Positions 36,745 to 46,110 are shown, numbered from the stretch's first letter. The stretch is DNA of 64,000 nt from Pseudolysinimonas yzui (GCF_014653215.1 NZ_BNAI01000005.1:1-64000); one strand, 5' to 3'. Notes: a model not told the origin generated them from the letters alone. A program made the numbers and translations.

Positions 36745-38352
36745 TCAGTTTCGCCTGACGGAAGAGAGCACGCCGCGCAGCTCGGGTGCGCGTGTCACCG
36801 CGAGCACGCCGAGGAAGGTCAGGATGGCGCCGGCCCCGACGATCGCGGTCGTCACGATCCCCTCGACCTGGCCCGCCGTTGCGAAACCGTCTGCGGCGAA
36901 GCCACCGAAGAGCGCGAGGATGCCGACACCCGCCGCCGCAGCGGGGATCGTGGCGAGTGCAAAGACCCCGAAGCGACGGACGACGCCCGCTCCGCCGCCC
37001 CCGAGCCGACGGCGCAGGATGATCGCTCCGACGATCGCCTGTGCGATGACCGAGAGGGAGGTCACCAGGCCGATCCCGGCCGCGATCCAGGCCGACGGCG
37101 CGGCCAGCAGGGCGAGCGCGCCGGCGATGAAGAGCGCGGCCTGCACGATCTGGAGGACGAACGGCGTGCGGGTGTCGCCCAGGGCGTAGAAGGCGCGCTG
37201 CACGACGTACAGCGTGCTGAACGGCACCAGCCCGACCAGGAACCCGAGCAGCACGAGGGCGATCGCCCGTGCCCCCTCGGGGTCCTCGGCGAAGAAGGCG
37301 GCGAACGGAAGCGCGGCAGCGGCGAGGGCGGTCCCGGTCCCCGCCACGAGCATCCCGATCGCGCGCAACGATGCCGACAGGTCGGCACGCAACCCGGGAG
37401 TGTCGCCGTCGCGCACTGCGGCGCTCATGCGGGTGAAGTACGGCGTCGCGATCGAGATCGCGACGATCGAGTGGGAGAGCATGAAGATGAGCCACGCGAT
37501 CCGTAGCACTGCGAGAGAGGCATCCGAGTCATCGGCCCGGCCCGCGACGTTCGTCTGGACGAGGTTCGTCAGCTGGATGATGAGCACCATCCCGAAGACC
37601 CAGCCGGCGGCGCGCGCCGGCGCGCCCAGGCCCGCGCCGCGCCAGCGGAAGTCGGGGCGGAAGCGCAGCCCGGTGCGCCGCCAGAAGAACAGCAACAGAA
37701 CGGCCTGAAGTGCGACGCCGAGGGTCGCCCCGCCGGCGAGCAAGGCGATGCGCTCAGGCGTCCAGGTGGCCGGATCGTCGTGCCCGCGGAATCCGTAGAC
37801 AACGCCGAACAGCACGAGAACGCCGATCATGACGACGTTGTTGAGCGCCGGGGCCCATGCAGACGGCCCGAAAATGCCGCGCGCACTAAGCACCTCGCCG
37901 ACGAGCGCATAGACCGCGTAGAAGAGAATCTGCGGGAGGCACCAATAGGCGAGCGCGATCGCCAGTTCAAGGCCGCCGCCGTCGAGCGCCCGGTCGCTGC
38001 TGCCGAGCGCGTAGAGGCGCACGATGAACGGCGCCGCGAGCGTCGCGAGCACCGTCGCGGCGAGAAACGCCGACACCCCGAGGGTCACCAGGCGGTTGAC
38101 GAAGGCCTGACCGCCGTCGGCTTGCGTGGCGGCCTTCACGATGTGCGGCACGAGCACCGCCGAGAGCAGACCCCCGGCGACGATCGCGTACACGTAAGTC
38201 GGCAGCTGGTTGGCGAGGGCGAACGCGTTGGGGCCGGAGCCCTGGACGCCGATCACGTACGCGAGAACCGAGACGTTGGCGAATCCGAGCAGGCGCGAGA
38301 CGATCGTGCCCGAGGCGAGCGCCGCACTCGCGCGCTGCACCGTGCCGCTCAC
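36745..38352 (-). CDS. murJ: MurJ/MviN lipid II flippase
   Basis: 535 residues, about 14 membrane helices. N-terminal ASAALASGTIVSRLLGFANV and an Asn/Gln-containing second helix FALANQLPTYVYAIVAGGLL, later FSTLYVVQRAFYALGDTRTP, the MOP-fold hallmarks of MurJ. Lacks the long cytoplasmic pseudokinase region of Mycobacterium MviN, consistent with the short FhaA in this organism. GTG start overlaps the upstream gene's stop (GTGA). Followed after 87 bp by trxB. Confidence 0.93.
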   Translation of the reverse strand: MSGTVQRASAALASGTIVSRLLGFANVSVLAYVIGVQGSGPNAFALANQLPTYVYAIVAGGLLSAVLVPHIVKAATQADGGQAFVNRLVTLGVSAFLAATVLATLAAPFIVRLYALGSSDRALDGGGLELAIALAYWCLPQILFYAVYALVGEVLSARGIFGPSAWAPALNNVVMIGVLVLFGVVYGFRGHDDPATWTPERIALLAGGATLGVALQAVLLLFFWRRTGLRFRPDFRWRGAGLGAPARAAGWVFGMVLIIQLTNLVQTNVAGRADDSDASLAVLRIAWLIFMLSHSIVAISIATPYFTRMSAAVRDGDTPGLRADLSASLRAIGMLVAGTGTALAAAALPFAAFFAEDPEGARAIALVLLGFLVGLVPFSTLYVVQRAFYALGDTRTPFVLQIVQAALFIAGALALLAAPSAWIAAGIGLVTSLSVIAQAIVGAIILRRRLGGGGAGVVRRFGVFALATIPAAAAGVGILALFGGFAADGFATAGQVEGIVTTAIVGAGAILTFLGVLAVTRAPELRGVLSSVRRN

Positions 38353-40052
38353 GCGGCCTCCTGCGCTTCCAGCTCGTGCTCGCGCGCTGCGCGCCGGCGC
38401 CGCACGATCACGTTGCGGGCGATCCCCGCCGCGAACACGACCGTGGCGACGGCACCGACGATGATCCCTACCGTCTCCCACTGGGCCTGCAGATCGGCGT
38501 CGAACCGCCGCGGGGTTCCGATCGCGACCCCCGTCGACGGACTCGAAAGGCTCACCTCGACGACGACGGTGCCGTTGGTGATCGCCTCCGCGTCGAGCCG
38601 CACCACCTTCGACGAGCCCGGCTCGACGGTGACATCGGTCGGGCTGTCGATCCGCAGCAGCGGGCGCTGCGGGCTCGCCGCCACGCGCACCGTCACGGCG
38701 AAGTCGAGGGCATTCGCGATCTTGATGGGGATCGAGGTCTGCGTACTGGTGACCAGGAGGTTGCCGGTGTCGATGATCGACACCGAGCCCAAGATCTCGG
38801 TCGAGCGTTCGAGGAAAGCGGCGGAACGCGTCGCCCAGTCGTCGGCGTCGACGTCTTGCACGGCGAGCAGCGCGAGAAGCTGCAGCCGTCGTTCGGCGGT
38901 GAGCGCGAGCGGGTCGGCCAGGATCGTGGCGAACGCGTCTTCGGCACGGACGGCCGCCACCAGCGAAGGGGCCGCCGCGATGTGGTCGGCGGGCGCGCCT
39001 TCGACGACGCTCGCGCTCTCGGTCGCGCCGGCGAGCACCCCCGAGAGCCCGGTCACCTGAGTCGAATCCCGGGCCACGATCGACGCGACGGTCTCGCTGA
39101 GACCGTAGGCCGAGAACGACGACGCACGATCGAGGGTGAGAACCAGCGATCGGCCCGGATGCGCGGCGGCCAGCCCGTCGAGCGTTGCGCCCAGCCGGGC
39201 GATGGCCTGCTCGCGCGTCGCGTCGTCGATCGAGGTGCTCGCCTCCCGGAACAGGTCGGATGCCGCGGAGTCGGCGACGAGGGCGCGGGTCGGGCCGAGT
39301 TCCACGAGCGCGCTCGCGGTCTCGGACACGTTGGCGGACGTCACCAGCACCGCGTCGTAGCCGGTGTCGGCGTAGACCTCGAGACCGGAGGCGGCGACCG
39401 AGCCATCCGACGGCCAGGCGATCTGGCCGATCGCGTCGGGCCAGGCGAGCAGCTCGTCGGTGGTCGGAAGCGGGGGCGGGTCCTCGGGGTCAGGGGTTGT
39501 CGTCGGCTCGGGCGTCGGCGTGGCCGTCGGTGTCGGCGACGCGGTCTGGGCCGGGCCGAAGGCGTCGGGGTCGAGGGCGAAGCCGAACCCGAGCGGCTGG
39601 GCGAGGTCGATCGAATCGGCGCGGATGAGGGCGGAGAGGTCGGCGTCGGAGTAGGCGAGCAGGAAGACCTCGTTCGCAGCCGACTCGAGCCGGTCGAGCC
39701 AGTCGAGGGCCGTCTCGGGCGCGGTCGAGCCGAGCGCGCGGATCGAGGCGGGGATCATGGGGTCCAGGGCCACCGTCGCCGAGGTCGCCAGCACCTCGTC
39801 GAGCTCGCGGGTGAGGTTGCCCGCCGGGGAGGTCGCGATCGACAGCGCCTCGGCGCTGAGCAGGCCGTCATCCCCGGCGCGCGCCGTGATCGGCACGACG
39901 ATGCTCACCGCCATGGGGGCGCCGACCGCCTGCGGGGCGCCCACAGCCGGAGCGGCGAGCACGGCGGGTGCGAGGACGGCGGCGGCGACGGTGACGACCA
40001 CCGCGGCGCGGGTCACGGGCGACACGCGTCGTCGATCCCGCGCAGCCGCCAT
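38349..40052 (-). CDS. DUF6049-type secreted membrane-anchored protein
   Basis: 567 residues. Signal peptide at about 12-40 (VVVTVAAAVLAPAVLAAPAV), long extracellular part with a Pro/Thr/Glu linker (about 180-205), an Asp/Glu-rich alpha/beta-like region and, near the C-terminus, a beta-sandwich (VTVEPGSSKVVRLDAEAITN). One transmembrane helix at about 520-545 and an Arg/Glu tail (RRRRAAREHELEAQEAA). This is the conserved actinobacterial protein between the tRNA nucleotidyltransferase and murJ. Overlap with murJ suggests a wall-related role. Function unknown. Confidence 0.85.
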   Translation of the reverse strand: MAAARDRRRVSPVTRAAVVVTVAAAVLAPAVLAAPAVGAPQAVGAPMAVSIVVPITARAGDDGLLSAEALSIATSPAGNLTRELDEVLATSATVALDPMIPASIRALGSTAPETALDWLDRLESAANEVFLLAYSDADLSALIRADSIDLAQPLGFGFALDPDAFGPAQTASPTPTATPTPEPTTTPDPEDPPPLPTTDELLAWPDAIGQIAWPSDGSVAASGLEVYADTGYDAVLVTSANVSETASALVELGPTRALVADSAASDLFREASTSIDDATREQAIARLGATLDGLAAAHPGRSLVLTLDRASSFSAYGLSETVASIVARDSTQVTGLSGVLAGATESASVVEGAPADHIAAAPSLVAAVRAEDAFATILADPLALTAERRLQLLALLAVQDVDADDWATRSAAFLERSTEILGSVSIIDTGNLLVTSTQTSIPIKIANALDFAVTVRVAASPQRPLLRIDSPTDVTVEPGSSKVVRLDAEAITNGTVVVEVSLSSPSTGVAIGTPRRFDADLQAQWETVGIIVGAVATVVFAAGIARNVIVRRRRAAREHELEAQEAA

Positions 40053-40122
40053 GCCAGTGAGCTTAAGCGCCGAGCGCGTGCGGGTCGCGTCGGCCGACCC
40101 GCACACCGACGACAATGGACGG

Positions 40123-41556
40123 ATGGACAGCGTTGCGGAGGCGATGGAACGCCTTCGCGACCTCGCGACCCGACCCGCGGTCGCCGAGCTCGCCCAGCTC
40201 TTCGCATCCGCCGGGCACGAACTCGCGATCGTCGGCGGCACCGTGCGCGACGCCTTCCTCGGCAGGGCGCTTACCGGCGACGACGTGGACCTCGACTTCA
40301 CGACGGACGCCACCCCCGAGCAGACCGAGGCCGTTCTCGCACCCCTCGGCAAGACGCTGTGGGACACCGGGCGTCGGTTCGGCACCATCGGCGTGCGGCT
40401 CGGCGGCTACGTCTGCGAGATCACCACCTACCGCAGCGACGCCTACGACGGCACGAGCCGCAAGCCCGAGGTGCAGTTCGGCGATACCCTCGAGGCCGAC
40501 CTGACCCGACGCGACTTCACCGTGAACGCGATGGCGCTGCGGGTGCCCGAGCTCAAGCTGGTCGACCCCACGGGAGGGTTCGACGACCTGCTGAATCGCC
40601 GGTTGCGCACCCCGGGCGCCCCCGAGATCTCGTTCGGCGACGACCCGCTGAGGATGCTGCGCGGCGCGCGCTTCCGCGCCCAGCTCGGGTTCGACCTCGA
40701 CCCCACCGCCGCGGATGCCGCGCGCCGGATGGCGTCGACGCTCGACATCGTCGCCCCCGAGCGGGTGCAGCAGGAGCTGGCGAAACTGCTGCTCTCGCCC
40801 GAACCGTCGGCCGGCATCCGGGTGCTCGTCGACACCGGGCTCGCCGACCAGGTGCTTCCCGAGGTGCCCGCCCTGCGGCTCGAGATCGACGAGCACGCGC
40901 GCCACAAGGATGTCTACGAGCACAGCCTCATCGCGCTCGACCGGGCGATCGAACTGGAGCGCTCGCGTGAGCACGCGCCCGACCTGGTGCTGCGTCTCGC
41001 CGTGCTGCTGCACGACATCGGCAAGCCGGCGACGCGCGCGATCGAGCCGGGCGGCGGGGTGACCTTCCATCACCACGACGTTCTCGGCGCGCGGCTCGCG
41101 ACCAAGCGCATGAAGGCGCTGCGCTTCGACAAGGCGACGACCGAGGCGGTCGCCGACCTCATCCGTCTCCACCTGCGCTTCTTCGGCTACGCCGAGGGGG
41201 CGTGGACCGACTCGGCCGTGCGGCGCTACGTGCGCGACGCGGGCGACCAGCTCGAGCGCCTGCACATCCTGTCGCGGGCCGACGTGACGACGCGCAACAA
41301 GCGCAAGGCCGACCGGCTCGCCCACGCCTACGACGACCTCGAGGCCCGCATCGCGGCCCTCGCCGAAGAGGAAGAGCTCGGCCGGCTGCGCCCCGACCTC
41401 GACGGGGAGCAGATCATGAGCATCCTCGGGCTGAAGCCCGGTCGCGAGGTCGGCGAGGCCTACCGCTTCCTCATGGAGGCGCGACTGGATTCCGGCCCGC
41501 TCGGCGCGGAAGAAGCCGAGCGGCGACTGCGCAGCTGGTGGGCAGCGCGCAACTGA
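40123..41556 (+). CDS. cca: CCA tRNA nucleotidyltransferase with HD domain
   Basis: 477 residues. Adds or repairs the 3' CCA of tRNAs, needed here because the tRNA genes in the window do not encode CCA. Catalytic VGGTVRDAFLGR, DVDLDFTTDA, RRFGTIGVR, RRDFTVNAMALR and DPLRMLRGARFRAQLGF motifs, then an HD phosphohydrolase domain (VLLHDIGKPATRAI, HHHDVLGARLA). ATG 40123 lies 6 bp after GACAAT, a plausible -10, so it is probably leaderless; an upstream in-frame stretch overlaps the divergent gene and is not used. Confidence 0.95.
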   Translation: MDSVAEAMERLRDLATRPAVAELAQLFASAGHELAIVGGTVRDAFLGRALTGDDVDLDFTTDATPEQTEAVLAPLGKTLWDTGRRFGTIGVRLGGYVCEITTYRSDAYDGTSRKPEVQFGDTLEADLTRRDFTVNAMALRVPELKLVDPTGGFDDLLNRRLRTPGAPEISFGDDPLRMLRGARFRAQLGFDLDPTAADAARRMASTLDIVAPERVQQELAKLLLSPEPSAGIRVLVDTGLADQVLPEVPALRLEIDEHARHKDVYEHSLIALDRAIELERSREHAPDLVLRLAVLLHDIGKPATRAIEPGGGVTFHHHDVLGARLATKRMKALRFDKATTEAVADLIRLHLRFFGYAEGAWTDSAVRRYVRDAGDQLERLHILSRADVTTRNKRKADRLAHAYDDLEARIAALAEEEELGRLRPDLDGEQIMSILGLKPGREVGEAYRFLMEARLDSGPLGAEEAERRLRSWWAARN

Positions 41557-41558
41557 CC

Positions 41559-41564
41559 TATGAT
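41559..41564 (+). promoter_or_regulatory. -10 element of rpsF operon
   Basis: TATGAT about 100 bp before rpsF; -35 weak (TGGTGG at 17 bp). Confidence 0.45.
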
Positions 41565-41621
41565 CGACAGGTTGCCCGCCCGCGCCTTTCGGATCGGGGG
41601 GCGGCACGTCACTACCCTCCT

Positions 41622-41640
41622 GCCGCAGACATCCTGCGGC
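41622..41640 (+). promoter_or_regulatory. Leader hairpin of rpsF operon
   Basis: GCCGCAG-ACATC-CTGCGGC, a perfect 7-bp stem 26 bp before the rpsF ATG. Some bacteria use an rpsF leader hairpin bound by S6:S18 as feedback control; whether this one is that motif is inferred only from position. Confidence 0.35.
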
Positions 41641-41665
41641 CGCTGAGACCAGAGGAGGTGGGTTA

Positions 41666-42118
41666 ATGACGCACCAGTATGAGCTGATGGTGATCCTCGA
41701 TCCCGAGATCGATGAGCGCACCGTCGCACCCAGCCTGGACAAGTTCCTCAACGTGATCCGCAACGATGGCGGCACGATCGAGAACATCGACATCTGGGGC
41801 CGCCGTCGGTTGGCCTACGAGATCAAGAAGAAGGCCGAAGGCATCTACGCCGTCGTCAACTTCACCGCGAAGTCGGAGACGAGCGTCGAGCTGGACCGCC
41901 AGCTGAAGCTCTCCGAGGCCGTGCTGCGCACCAAGGTGCTGCGCACCGAGGAAGCCGTCGCCCGCGTCGCCGCGCACACCGCCGAGGAAGAAGCGAAGGC
42001 GGCCCGCAAGGCGGCCGCGATCGCGAAGAAGCCCGCCGCGCCCGTCGTCGCGAAGCCGGTCGAGGCCGAGCCCGCCGCCGACGTCGCCCCCGAGCCCGCA
42101 GCGGCCGAGGCGGAGTAG
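41666..42118 (+). CDS. rpsF: Ribosomal protein S6
   Basis: 150 residues. Core [40 protein letters not shown] and [14 protein letters not shown], about 97 residues as usual, followed by an Ala/Glu/Pro-rich extension of about 50 residues that is longer than in most bacteria. Strong GAGGAGG upstream. First gene of rpsF-ssb-rpsR-rplI. Confidence 0.97.
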   Translation: MTHQYELMVILDPEIDERTVAPSLDKFLNVIRNDGGTIENIDIWGRRRLAYEIKKKAEGIYAVVNFTAKSETSVELDRQLKLSEAVLRTKVLRTEEAVARVAAHTAEEEAKAARKAAAIAKKPAAPVVAKPVEAEPAADVAPEPAAAEAE

Positions 42119-42120
42119 TC

Positions 42121-42627
42121 ATGGCCGGCGAGACGATCATCACCGTGGTGGGAAACCTCACCGCCGACCCCGAACTGCGGTACACGCAGAACGGGCTGGC
42201 CGTCGCCAACTTCACCATCGCGTCGACCCCACGCACGTTCGACCGTCAGGCGAACGACTGGAAGGACGGCGAGGCGCTGTTCCTGCGCGCGTCCTGCTGG
42301 CGTGAGTTCGCCGAGCACGTCGCCGGTTCGCTGACGAAGGGAAGCCGGGTCGTCGCGACCGGTCGCCTGAAGCAGCGTTCCTATGACGACCGTGACGGCA
42401 ACAAGCGCACCGCGATCGAGCTGGAGGTCGACGAGATCGGCCCGAGCCTGCGTTACGCCACCGCTCAGGTGACGCGTGCGCCGGGTGGCAGCAGCGGTGG
42501 CGGTGGCCGCGGCCAGGTCGCCGCAGGTGGAGCCGAAGAGCCGTGGGCCGCAGGTGCCCCGGCCGCCGGCGGCGCCGACGACGTCTGGAACACGCCCGGC
42601 TCCTACAACGACGAGACCCCGTTCTGA
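42121..42627 (+). CDS. ssb: Single-stranded DNA-binding protein
   Basis: 168 residues. OB fold about 1-115 ([54 protein letters not shown]), a Gly-rich linker, and the acidic-aromatic tip NDETPF which recruits repair and replication proteins. Two bases after rpsF. Confidence 0.96.
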   Translation: MAGETIITVVGNLTADPELRYTQNGLAVANFTIASTPRTFDRQANDWKDGEALFLRASCWREFAEHVAGSLTKGSRVVATGRLKQRSYDDRDGNKRTAIELEVDEIGPSLRYATAQVTRAPGGSSGGGGRGQVAAGGAEEPWAAGAPAAGGADDVWNTPGSYNDETPF

Positions 42628-42672
42628 GCCGTCGGGCTGACAGAACGCTAGAGATTCAGAAAGAAGACAGCA

Positions 42673-42936
42673 ATGGCTGGCAAGAGCAGTAGCAGCGGCG
42701 ACCGCCGCAAGCGCGTCCCCAAGGGGGGCAAGAACGCGGCGCCCGCGAAGAGCATCCGCGTCGGCATCATCGACTACAAGGATGTCGCGACGCTTCGCAA
42801 GTTCATCTCCGAGCGCGGAAAGATCCGCGCCCGGCGCATCACCGGCGTCTCGGTGCAGGAGCAGCGGCTCATCGCCCGCGCGGTCAAGAACGCGCGCGAG
42901 ATGGCCCTCCTCCCCTACGCGGGCTCGGGGCGGTAG
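42673..42936 (+). CDS. rpsR: Ribosomal protein S18
   Basis: 87 residues. [20 protein letters not shown] and [20 protein letters not shown] are canonical. No Cys residues, so this is the zinc-independent form. Lys/Ser-rich N-terminal extension. Preceded by AGAAAGAAG-like site; 4 bp before rplI. Confidence 0.97.
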   Translation: MAGKSSSSGDRRKRVPKGGKNAAPAKSIRVGIIDYKDVATLRKFISERGKIRARRITGVSVQEQRLIARAVKNAREMALLPYAGSGR

Positions 42937-42940
42937 AGAC

Positions 42941-43393
42941 ATGTCGAAGCTCATCCTCACCTCCGAGGTCACCGGCCTCGGTTCGCCGGGTGACGTCGTC
43001 GACGTCAAGAACGGCTACGCCCGCAACTTCCTCATCCCGCAGGGCTTCGCGATCGCCTGGTCGAAGGGCGCCGAGAAGCAGGTCGACTCGATCAAGGCGT
43101 CCCGCGCCGCGAAAGAGCTCGCCACCCTCGAGGAGGCGCAGGCCCTCAAGGCCAAGCTCGAGTCCGCCCCCGTGAAGCTCGCCGTCAAGGCCGGCACCGA
43201 GGGTCGACTGTTCGGCTCGGTGAAGACCGCCGACATCGCGGCCGCCGTCAAGGCTGCCGGGCTCGGCGACATCGACAAGCGCTCGATCGAGATCTCGGCG
43301 CCGGTCAAGAGCCTCGGCAAGCACGACGCCACCGTGCGTCTGCGCTCCGACGTTCTCGCCGCGCTGACGCTCGACGTGGTCGCCGCCAAGTAA
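42941..43393 (+). CDS. rplI: Ribosomal protein L9
   Basis: 150 residues. N-domain [20 protein letters not shown] signature, long connecting helix, C-domain [20 protein letters not shown]. Start ATG 42941 is right after the rpsR stop. Followed by a terminator hairpin. Confidence 0.97.
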   Translation: MSKLILTSEVTGLGSPGDVVDVKNGYARNFLIPQGFAIAWSKGAEKQVDSIKASRAAKELATLEEAQALKAKLESAPVKLAVKAGTEGRLFGSVKTADIAAAVKAAGLGDIDKRSIEISAPVKSLGKHDATVRLRSDVLAALTLDVVAAK

Positions 43394-43405
43394 CGCGTTT
43401 CACCC

Positions 43406-43437
43406 GGATGGCGCACCCCTCGCGGGGTGCGCCATCC
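43406..43437. terminator. Terminator of rpsF-rplI operon
   Basis: GGATGGCGCACCCC-TCGC-GGGGTGCGCCATCC, perfect 14-bp stem, 12 bp after the rplI stop. Confidence 0.85.
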
Positions 43438-43489
43438 GTCGTTAACCGGGGGACACCCCCCTCATCTTTTCCGGTGACGCGTCCCGCAT

Positions 43490-43687
43490 CCGTCCACAGG
43501 GGACTTGTCAACCCCCGAACTCTCAAGTGGCACTCCAACCCTGTTTCCACACACAGGGTGTGCAATGAGAAATCCCTGATCAGATCATCCTTCAATCGCG
43601 ATCTTGGTCGGTTTCCCACAGCTGTTTCCACAACTTCTTCACACGAGCGTCGGCGTTTCCCGCCGATTCCCCACAGCGTTGTCCACA
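43490..43687 (+). promoter_or_regulatory. DnaA-box-like cluster upstream of dnaB
   Basis: The 440-bp gap 43394-43834 has no credible gene. It contains one exact DnaA box TTGTCCACA (43679-43687) and five related sequences: CCGTCCACA (43490), TTTCCACAC (43544, in the loop of a CCCTGT/ACAGGG hairpin), TTTCCCACA (43612), TTTCCACAA (43625) and TTCCCCACA (43667). May regulate dnaB or bind DnaA. Confidence 0.5.
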
Positions 43688-43834
43688 GGGCGGGTTGTCC
43701 CCCCATCGGTGCACTCCTAGCCTGAACGAGCACTCCCGTCGCGGGGTTCGGGGGAACCTCAGCAAACCGGCCGTTCAGGGTGTCGTCCGGCGATGTCGGC
43801 GTGCCCGCTTACCCTGACCGCAGGAGGTCACTTC

Positions 43835-45214
43835 ATGTCCATCGCCCACCTGGGACTTGCCGACGCACCCGGCTCGGGCGAACGCGGAGGGTGGCAGGGG
43901 GAGCGCACGCCGCCCCATGACCTGCTCGCGGAACAGAGCGCCCTCGGCGGCATGATGCTCAGCAACGACGCCGTCGCCGACGTCACCGAGGTCGTGCGCG
44001 GCCTCGACTTCTACATGCCCAAGCACGAGGTCGTGTTCGACGCGATCCTCTCGCTGTACTCGCACGGCGAGCCGACCGACGTGATCGCGGTCACCGATGA
44101 GCTGACCAAGACCGGTCTGCTCGGGCGCGCCGGCGGCGCGGAATACCTGCACACCCTCACCGGACTCGTGCCGACGGCGGCGAACGCGGGCTACTACGCC
44201 TCGATCGTCGCCGAGAAGGCGGTGCTGCGGCGGCTCGTCGAGGCGGGCACCCGCATCGTGCAGATGGGCTACGCGAGCGAAGGCGAGGTGACCGATCTCG
44301 TCAACAACGCGCAAGCCGAGATCTACGGCGTCACCGGCGGCCTCGAGGGCGACGACTACATCCCGCTCGTCGAGGCGATCGACACCGCGGTCGGCGAGAT
44401 CGAACTGGCTCGCGGCCGCGACGGGCAGCTCGCCGGCGTGCCGACCGGATTCGCCGAACTCGACTCCCTCACCAACGGCCTCCACGGCGGCCAACTGATC
44501 ATCGTGGGGGCCCGTCCCGCGATGGGCAAGTCGACGCTCGCGCTCGACTTCGCCCGCACGGCGGCCGTGCACCACAAGCTGCCGACCATCTTCTTCTCGC
44601 TCGAGATGGGCCGCAGCGAGATCGCGACCCGTCTGCTGTCGGCCGAGTCCGGCATCCCGATGCATGTGCTGCGCAAGGGCAACATGGATGAGCGCGACTG
44701 GACCCGGCTGGCGAGCGTGCGCGGCGACATCGGCGACGCGCCGCTGTTCATCGACGACAGCCCCAACATGACGCTCGTCGAGATCCGCGCCAAGTGCCGC
44801 AAGCTCAGCCAGCGGGTCGGGCTCAAGATGGTCGTCGTCGACTACCTGCAGCTGATGACCTCGGGCAAGAAGGTCGAGTCGCGCCAGCAGGAGGTCAGCG
44901 AGTTCTCGCGGGCCCTCAAACTGCTCGCCAAGGAACTCGCGGTGCCGATCGTGGCCCTCGCCCAGCTCAACCGCGGACCCGAGCAGCGTGCCGACAAGAA
45001 GCCGGCCCTCGCCGACCTGCGCGAGTCGGGCTCGCTCGAGCAAGACGCCGACATCGTCATCCTGCTGCACCGCGAAGCCGCCTACGATCGCGACCACCCG
45101 CGTGCGGGCGAGGCCGACCTCATCGTCGCGAAGCACCGCAACGGCGCGACCGACGAGATCGCGGTCGCCTTCCAGGGGATGTACTCGCGCTTCGCCGACA
45201 TGCCGCGCGTCTAG
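43835..45214 (+). CDS. dnaB: Replicative DNA helicase DnaB
   Basis: 459 residues, no intein. N-terminal domain PPHDLLAEQSALGGMMLS; C-terminal RecA-like motor with Walker A GARPAMGKSTLALDFAR, FFSLEMGRSEIATRLLSAES, Walker B MVVVDYLQLM, and LRESGSLEQDADIVILLHRE, LIVAKHRNG. ATG 43835 preceded by AGGAGGT (43822-43828). Loader is likely DciA, encoded near the origin in this window. Confidence 0.97.
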   Translation: MSIAHLGLADAPGSGERGGWQGERTPPHDLLAEQSALGGMMLSNDAVADVTEVVRGLDFYMPKHEVVFDAILSLYSHGEPTDVIAVTDELTKTGLLGRAGGAEYLHTLTGLVPTAANAGYYASIVAEKAVLRRLVEAGTRIVQMGYASEGEVTDLVNNAQAEIYGVTGGLEGDDYIPLVEAIDTAVGEIELARGRDGQLAGVPTGFAELDSLTNGLHGGQLIIVGARPAMGKSTLALDFARTAAVHHKLPTIFFSLEMGRSEIATRLLSAESGIPMHVLRKGNMDERDWTRLASVRGDIGDAPLFIDDSPNMTLVEIRAKCRKLSQRVGLKMVVVDYLQLMTSGKKVESRQQEVSEFSRALKLLAKELAVPIVALAQLNRGPEQRADKKPALADLRESGSLEQDADIVILLHREAAYDRDHPRAGEADLIVAKHRNGATDEIAVAFQGMYSRFADMPRV

Positions 45215-45252
45215 CGCGGACCGGGCCGACGGCACCGCAGCTACCCCGCACG

Positions 45253-45258
45253 TAGACT
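45253..45258 (+). promoter_or_regulatory. -10 element for leaderless membrane gene
   Basis: TAGACT ends 7 bp before GTG 45266; this supports GTG 45266 over ATG 45260 as start. Confidence 0.5.
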
Positions 45259-45265
45259 GATGCGC

Positions 45266-45871
45266 GTGGTAGCCGCCTGGATCGCTCAACTCGCCCGCGG
45301 CATCCTCGCCCTCGCCCTCGGGATCACGATCACGCTGACCCTCGAGCACACGCCCGTCTTCGGACTGGTGACCTTCGGCGTCTTCGCGCTGCTCGGCGGC
45401 GTCGTGCTGGTCGGGGCGTCGCTCTTCGGCGCCTACGCCGGCCGGATGCGGGCGGGATTCCTCGCGCAGGGTGTCGCGACCGTCGCCGCCGGAGTCGTGG
45501 CGCTCGCCGTCCCCGGCGGAGGGGTGACGTTCCTGGGGTACCTCGTGGGCGCCTGGGCGGTCGTCGCGGGACTGCTCGAAGGCGTCAGCGGCATCCTCGC
45601 CCGGAGACTCTCACCGCTGGCCCGGGACTGGATCATCACCGGCGCGCTCACGCTCGCGCTCGGCCTGGTCGCCCTGCTGCTGCCGCCCGACATCGTGCAG
45701 ACCTTCGCCGGTGAGCGGGGGGCGTCGGGAACGCTGACCTCGTCGGTCATCCTCATCGGGGTGATCGGCGTGTGGGCGATCCTCGTCGGGGTGCTGCAGG
45801 CGATCTCGGCGGTCACCGTGCGCACCGCCCGTACCGCGCCCGCCGCGCGCGACCAGGTCGTCGCGTCATGA
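45266..45871 (+). CDS. HdeD/DUF308-like multi-pass membrane protein
   Basis: 201 residues with about six hydrophobic helices in pairs (ARGILALALGITITL, LVTFGVFALLGGVVLVGASL, AQGVATVAAGVVALAVPGGG, LGYLVGAWAVVAGLLEGVSG, WIITGALTLALGLVALLLPP, VILIGVIGVWAILVGVLQAI). The repeating helix pairs with G-x3-G and a W-A-x2-x-G-ending segment are like DUF308/HdeD. Function unknown. Its stop overlaps the next gene's ATG. Confidence 0.72.
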   Translation: MVAAWIAQLARGILALALGITITLTLEHTPVFGLVTFGVFALLGGVVLVGASLFGAYAGRMRAGFLAQGVATVAAGVVALAVPGGGVTFLGYLVGAWAVVAGLLEGVSGILARRLSPLARDWIITGALTLALGLVALLLPPDIVQTFAGERGASGTLTSSVILIGVIGVWAILVGVLQAISAVTVRTARTAPAARDQVVAS

Positions 45872-46110
45872 GCGAGCCGACCGGTCGCCGCCCCACCTGG
45901 CGGGAGCGTGCCCGCCCCGCCGAGGTGCTCGGCCTCGCCGCCGTGCTCGCGGCGTTCGTCGGGGTCGGGGTGCTGTTCTCGACCCGCAACCTGCTGCTCG
46001 CCGTGGAGTTCTTCGGCGCCGCGTTCGTCGTCTCGGTCGTCGTGTGCGCGACGCTGCTGCTCGCGATCTCGAAGCCCGAGCCTCCCGGCGACGGGCCGTC
46101 CGCGCACTGA
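45868..46110 (+). CDS. Small two-helix membrane protein
   Basis: 80 residues: Arg-rich start MSEPTGRRPTWRERARPAEV, helix about 20-40 (LGLAAVLAAFVGVGVLFST), helix about 45-69 (FFGAAFVVSVVVCATLLLAI), Pro-rich tail. Overlaps the upstream gene by 4 bp (ATGA), so the pair is coupled. No family recognised. Confidence 0.7.
   Translation: MSEPTGRRPTWRERARPAEVLGLAAVLAAFVGVGVLFSTRNLLLAVEFFGAAFVVSVVVCATLLLAISKPEPPGDGPSAH

Noticed and set aside
38376-40970. 864-codon open frame across the DUF6049 gene and cca start
   Set aside because: Highly Arg/Gly-rich, crosses two real genes, no domain.
43408-43725. Forward 105-codon frame in the same gap
   Set aside because: Begins inside the terminator hairpin; composition not coding-like.
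43305-43733. Reverse frame in the rplI-dnaB gap
   Set aside because: Covers the terminator and DnaA-box-like repeats, no ribosome-binding site or motif; not annotated as a gene.
43835-45214. Intein in dnaB
   Set aside because: Protein is 459 residues with continuous helicase motifs; no insertion.
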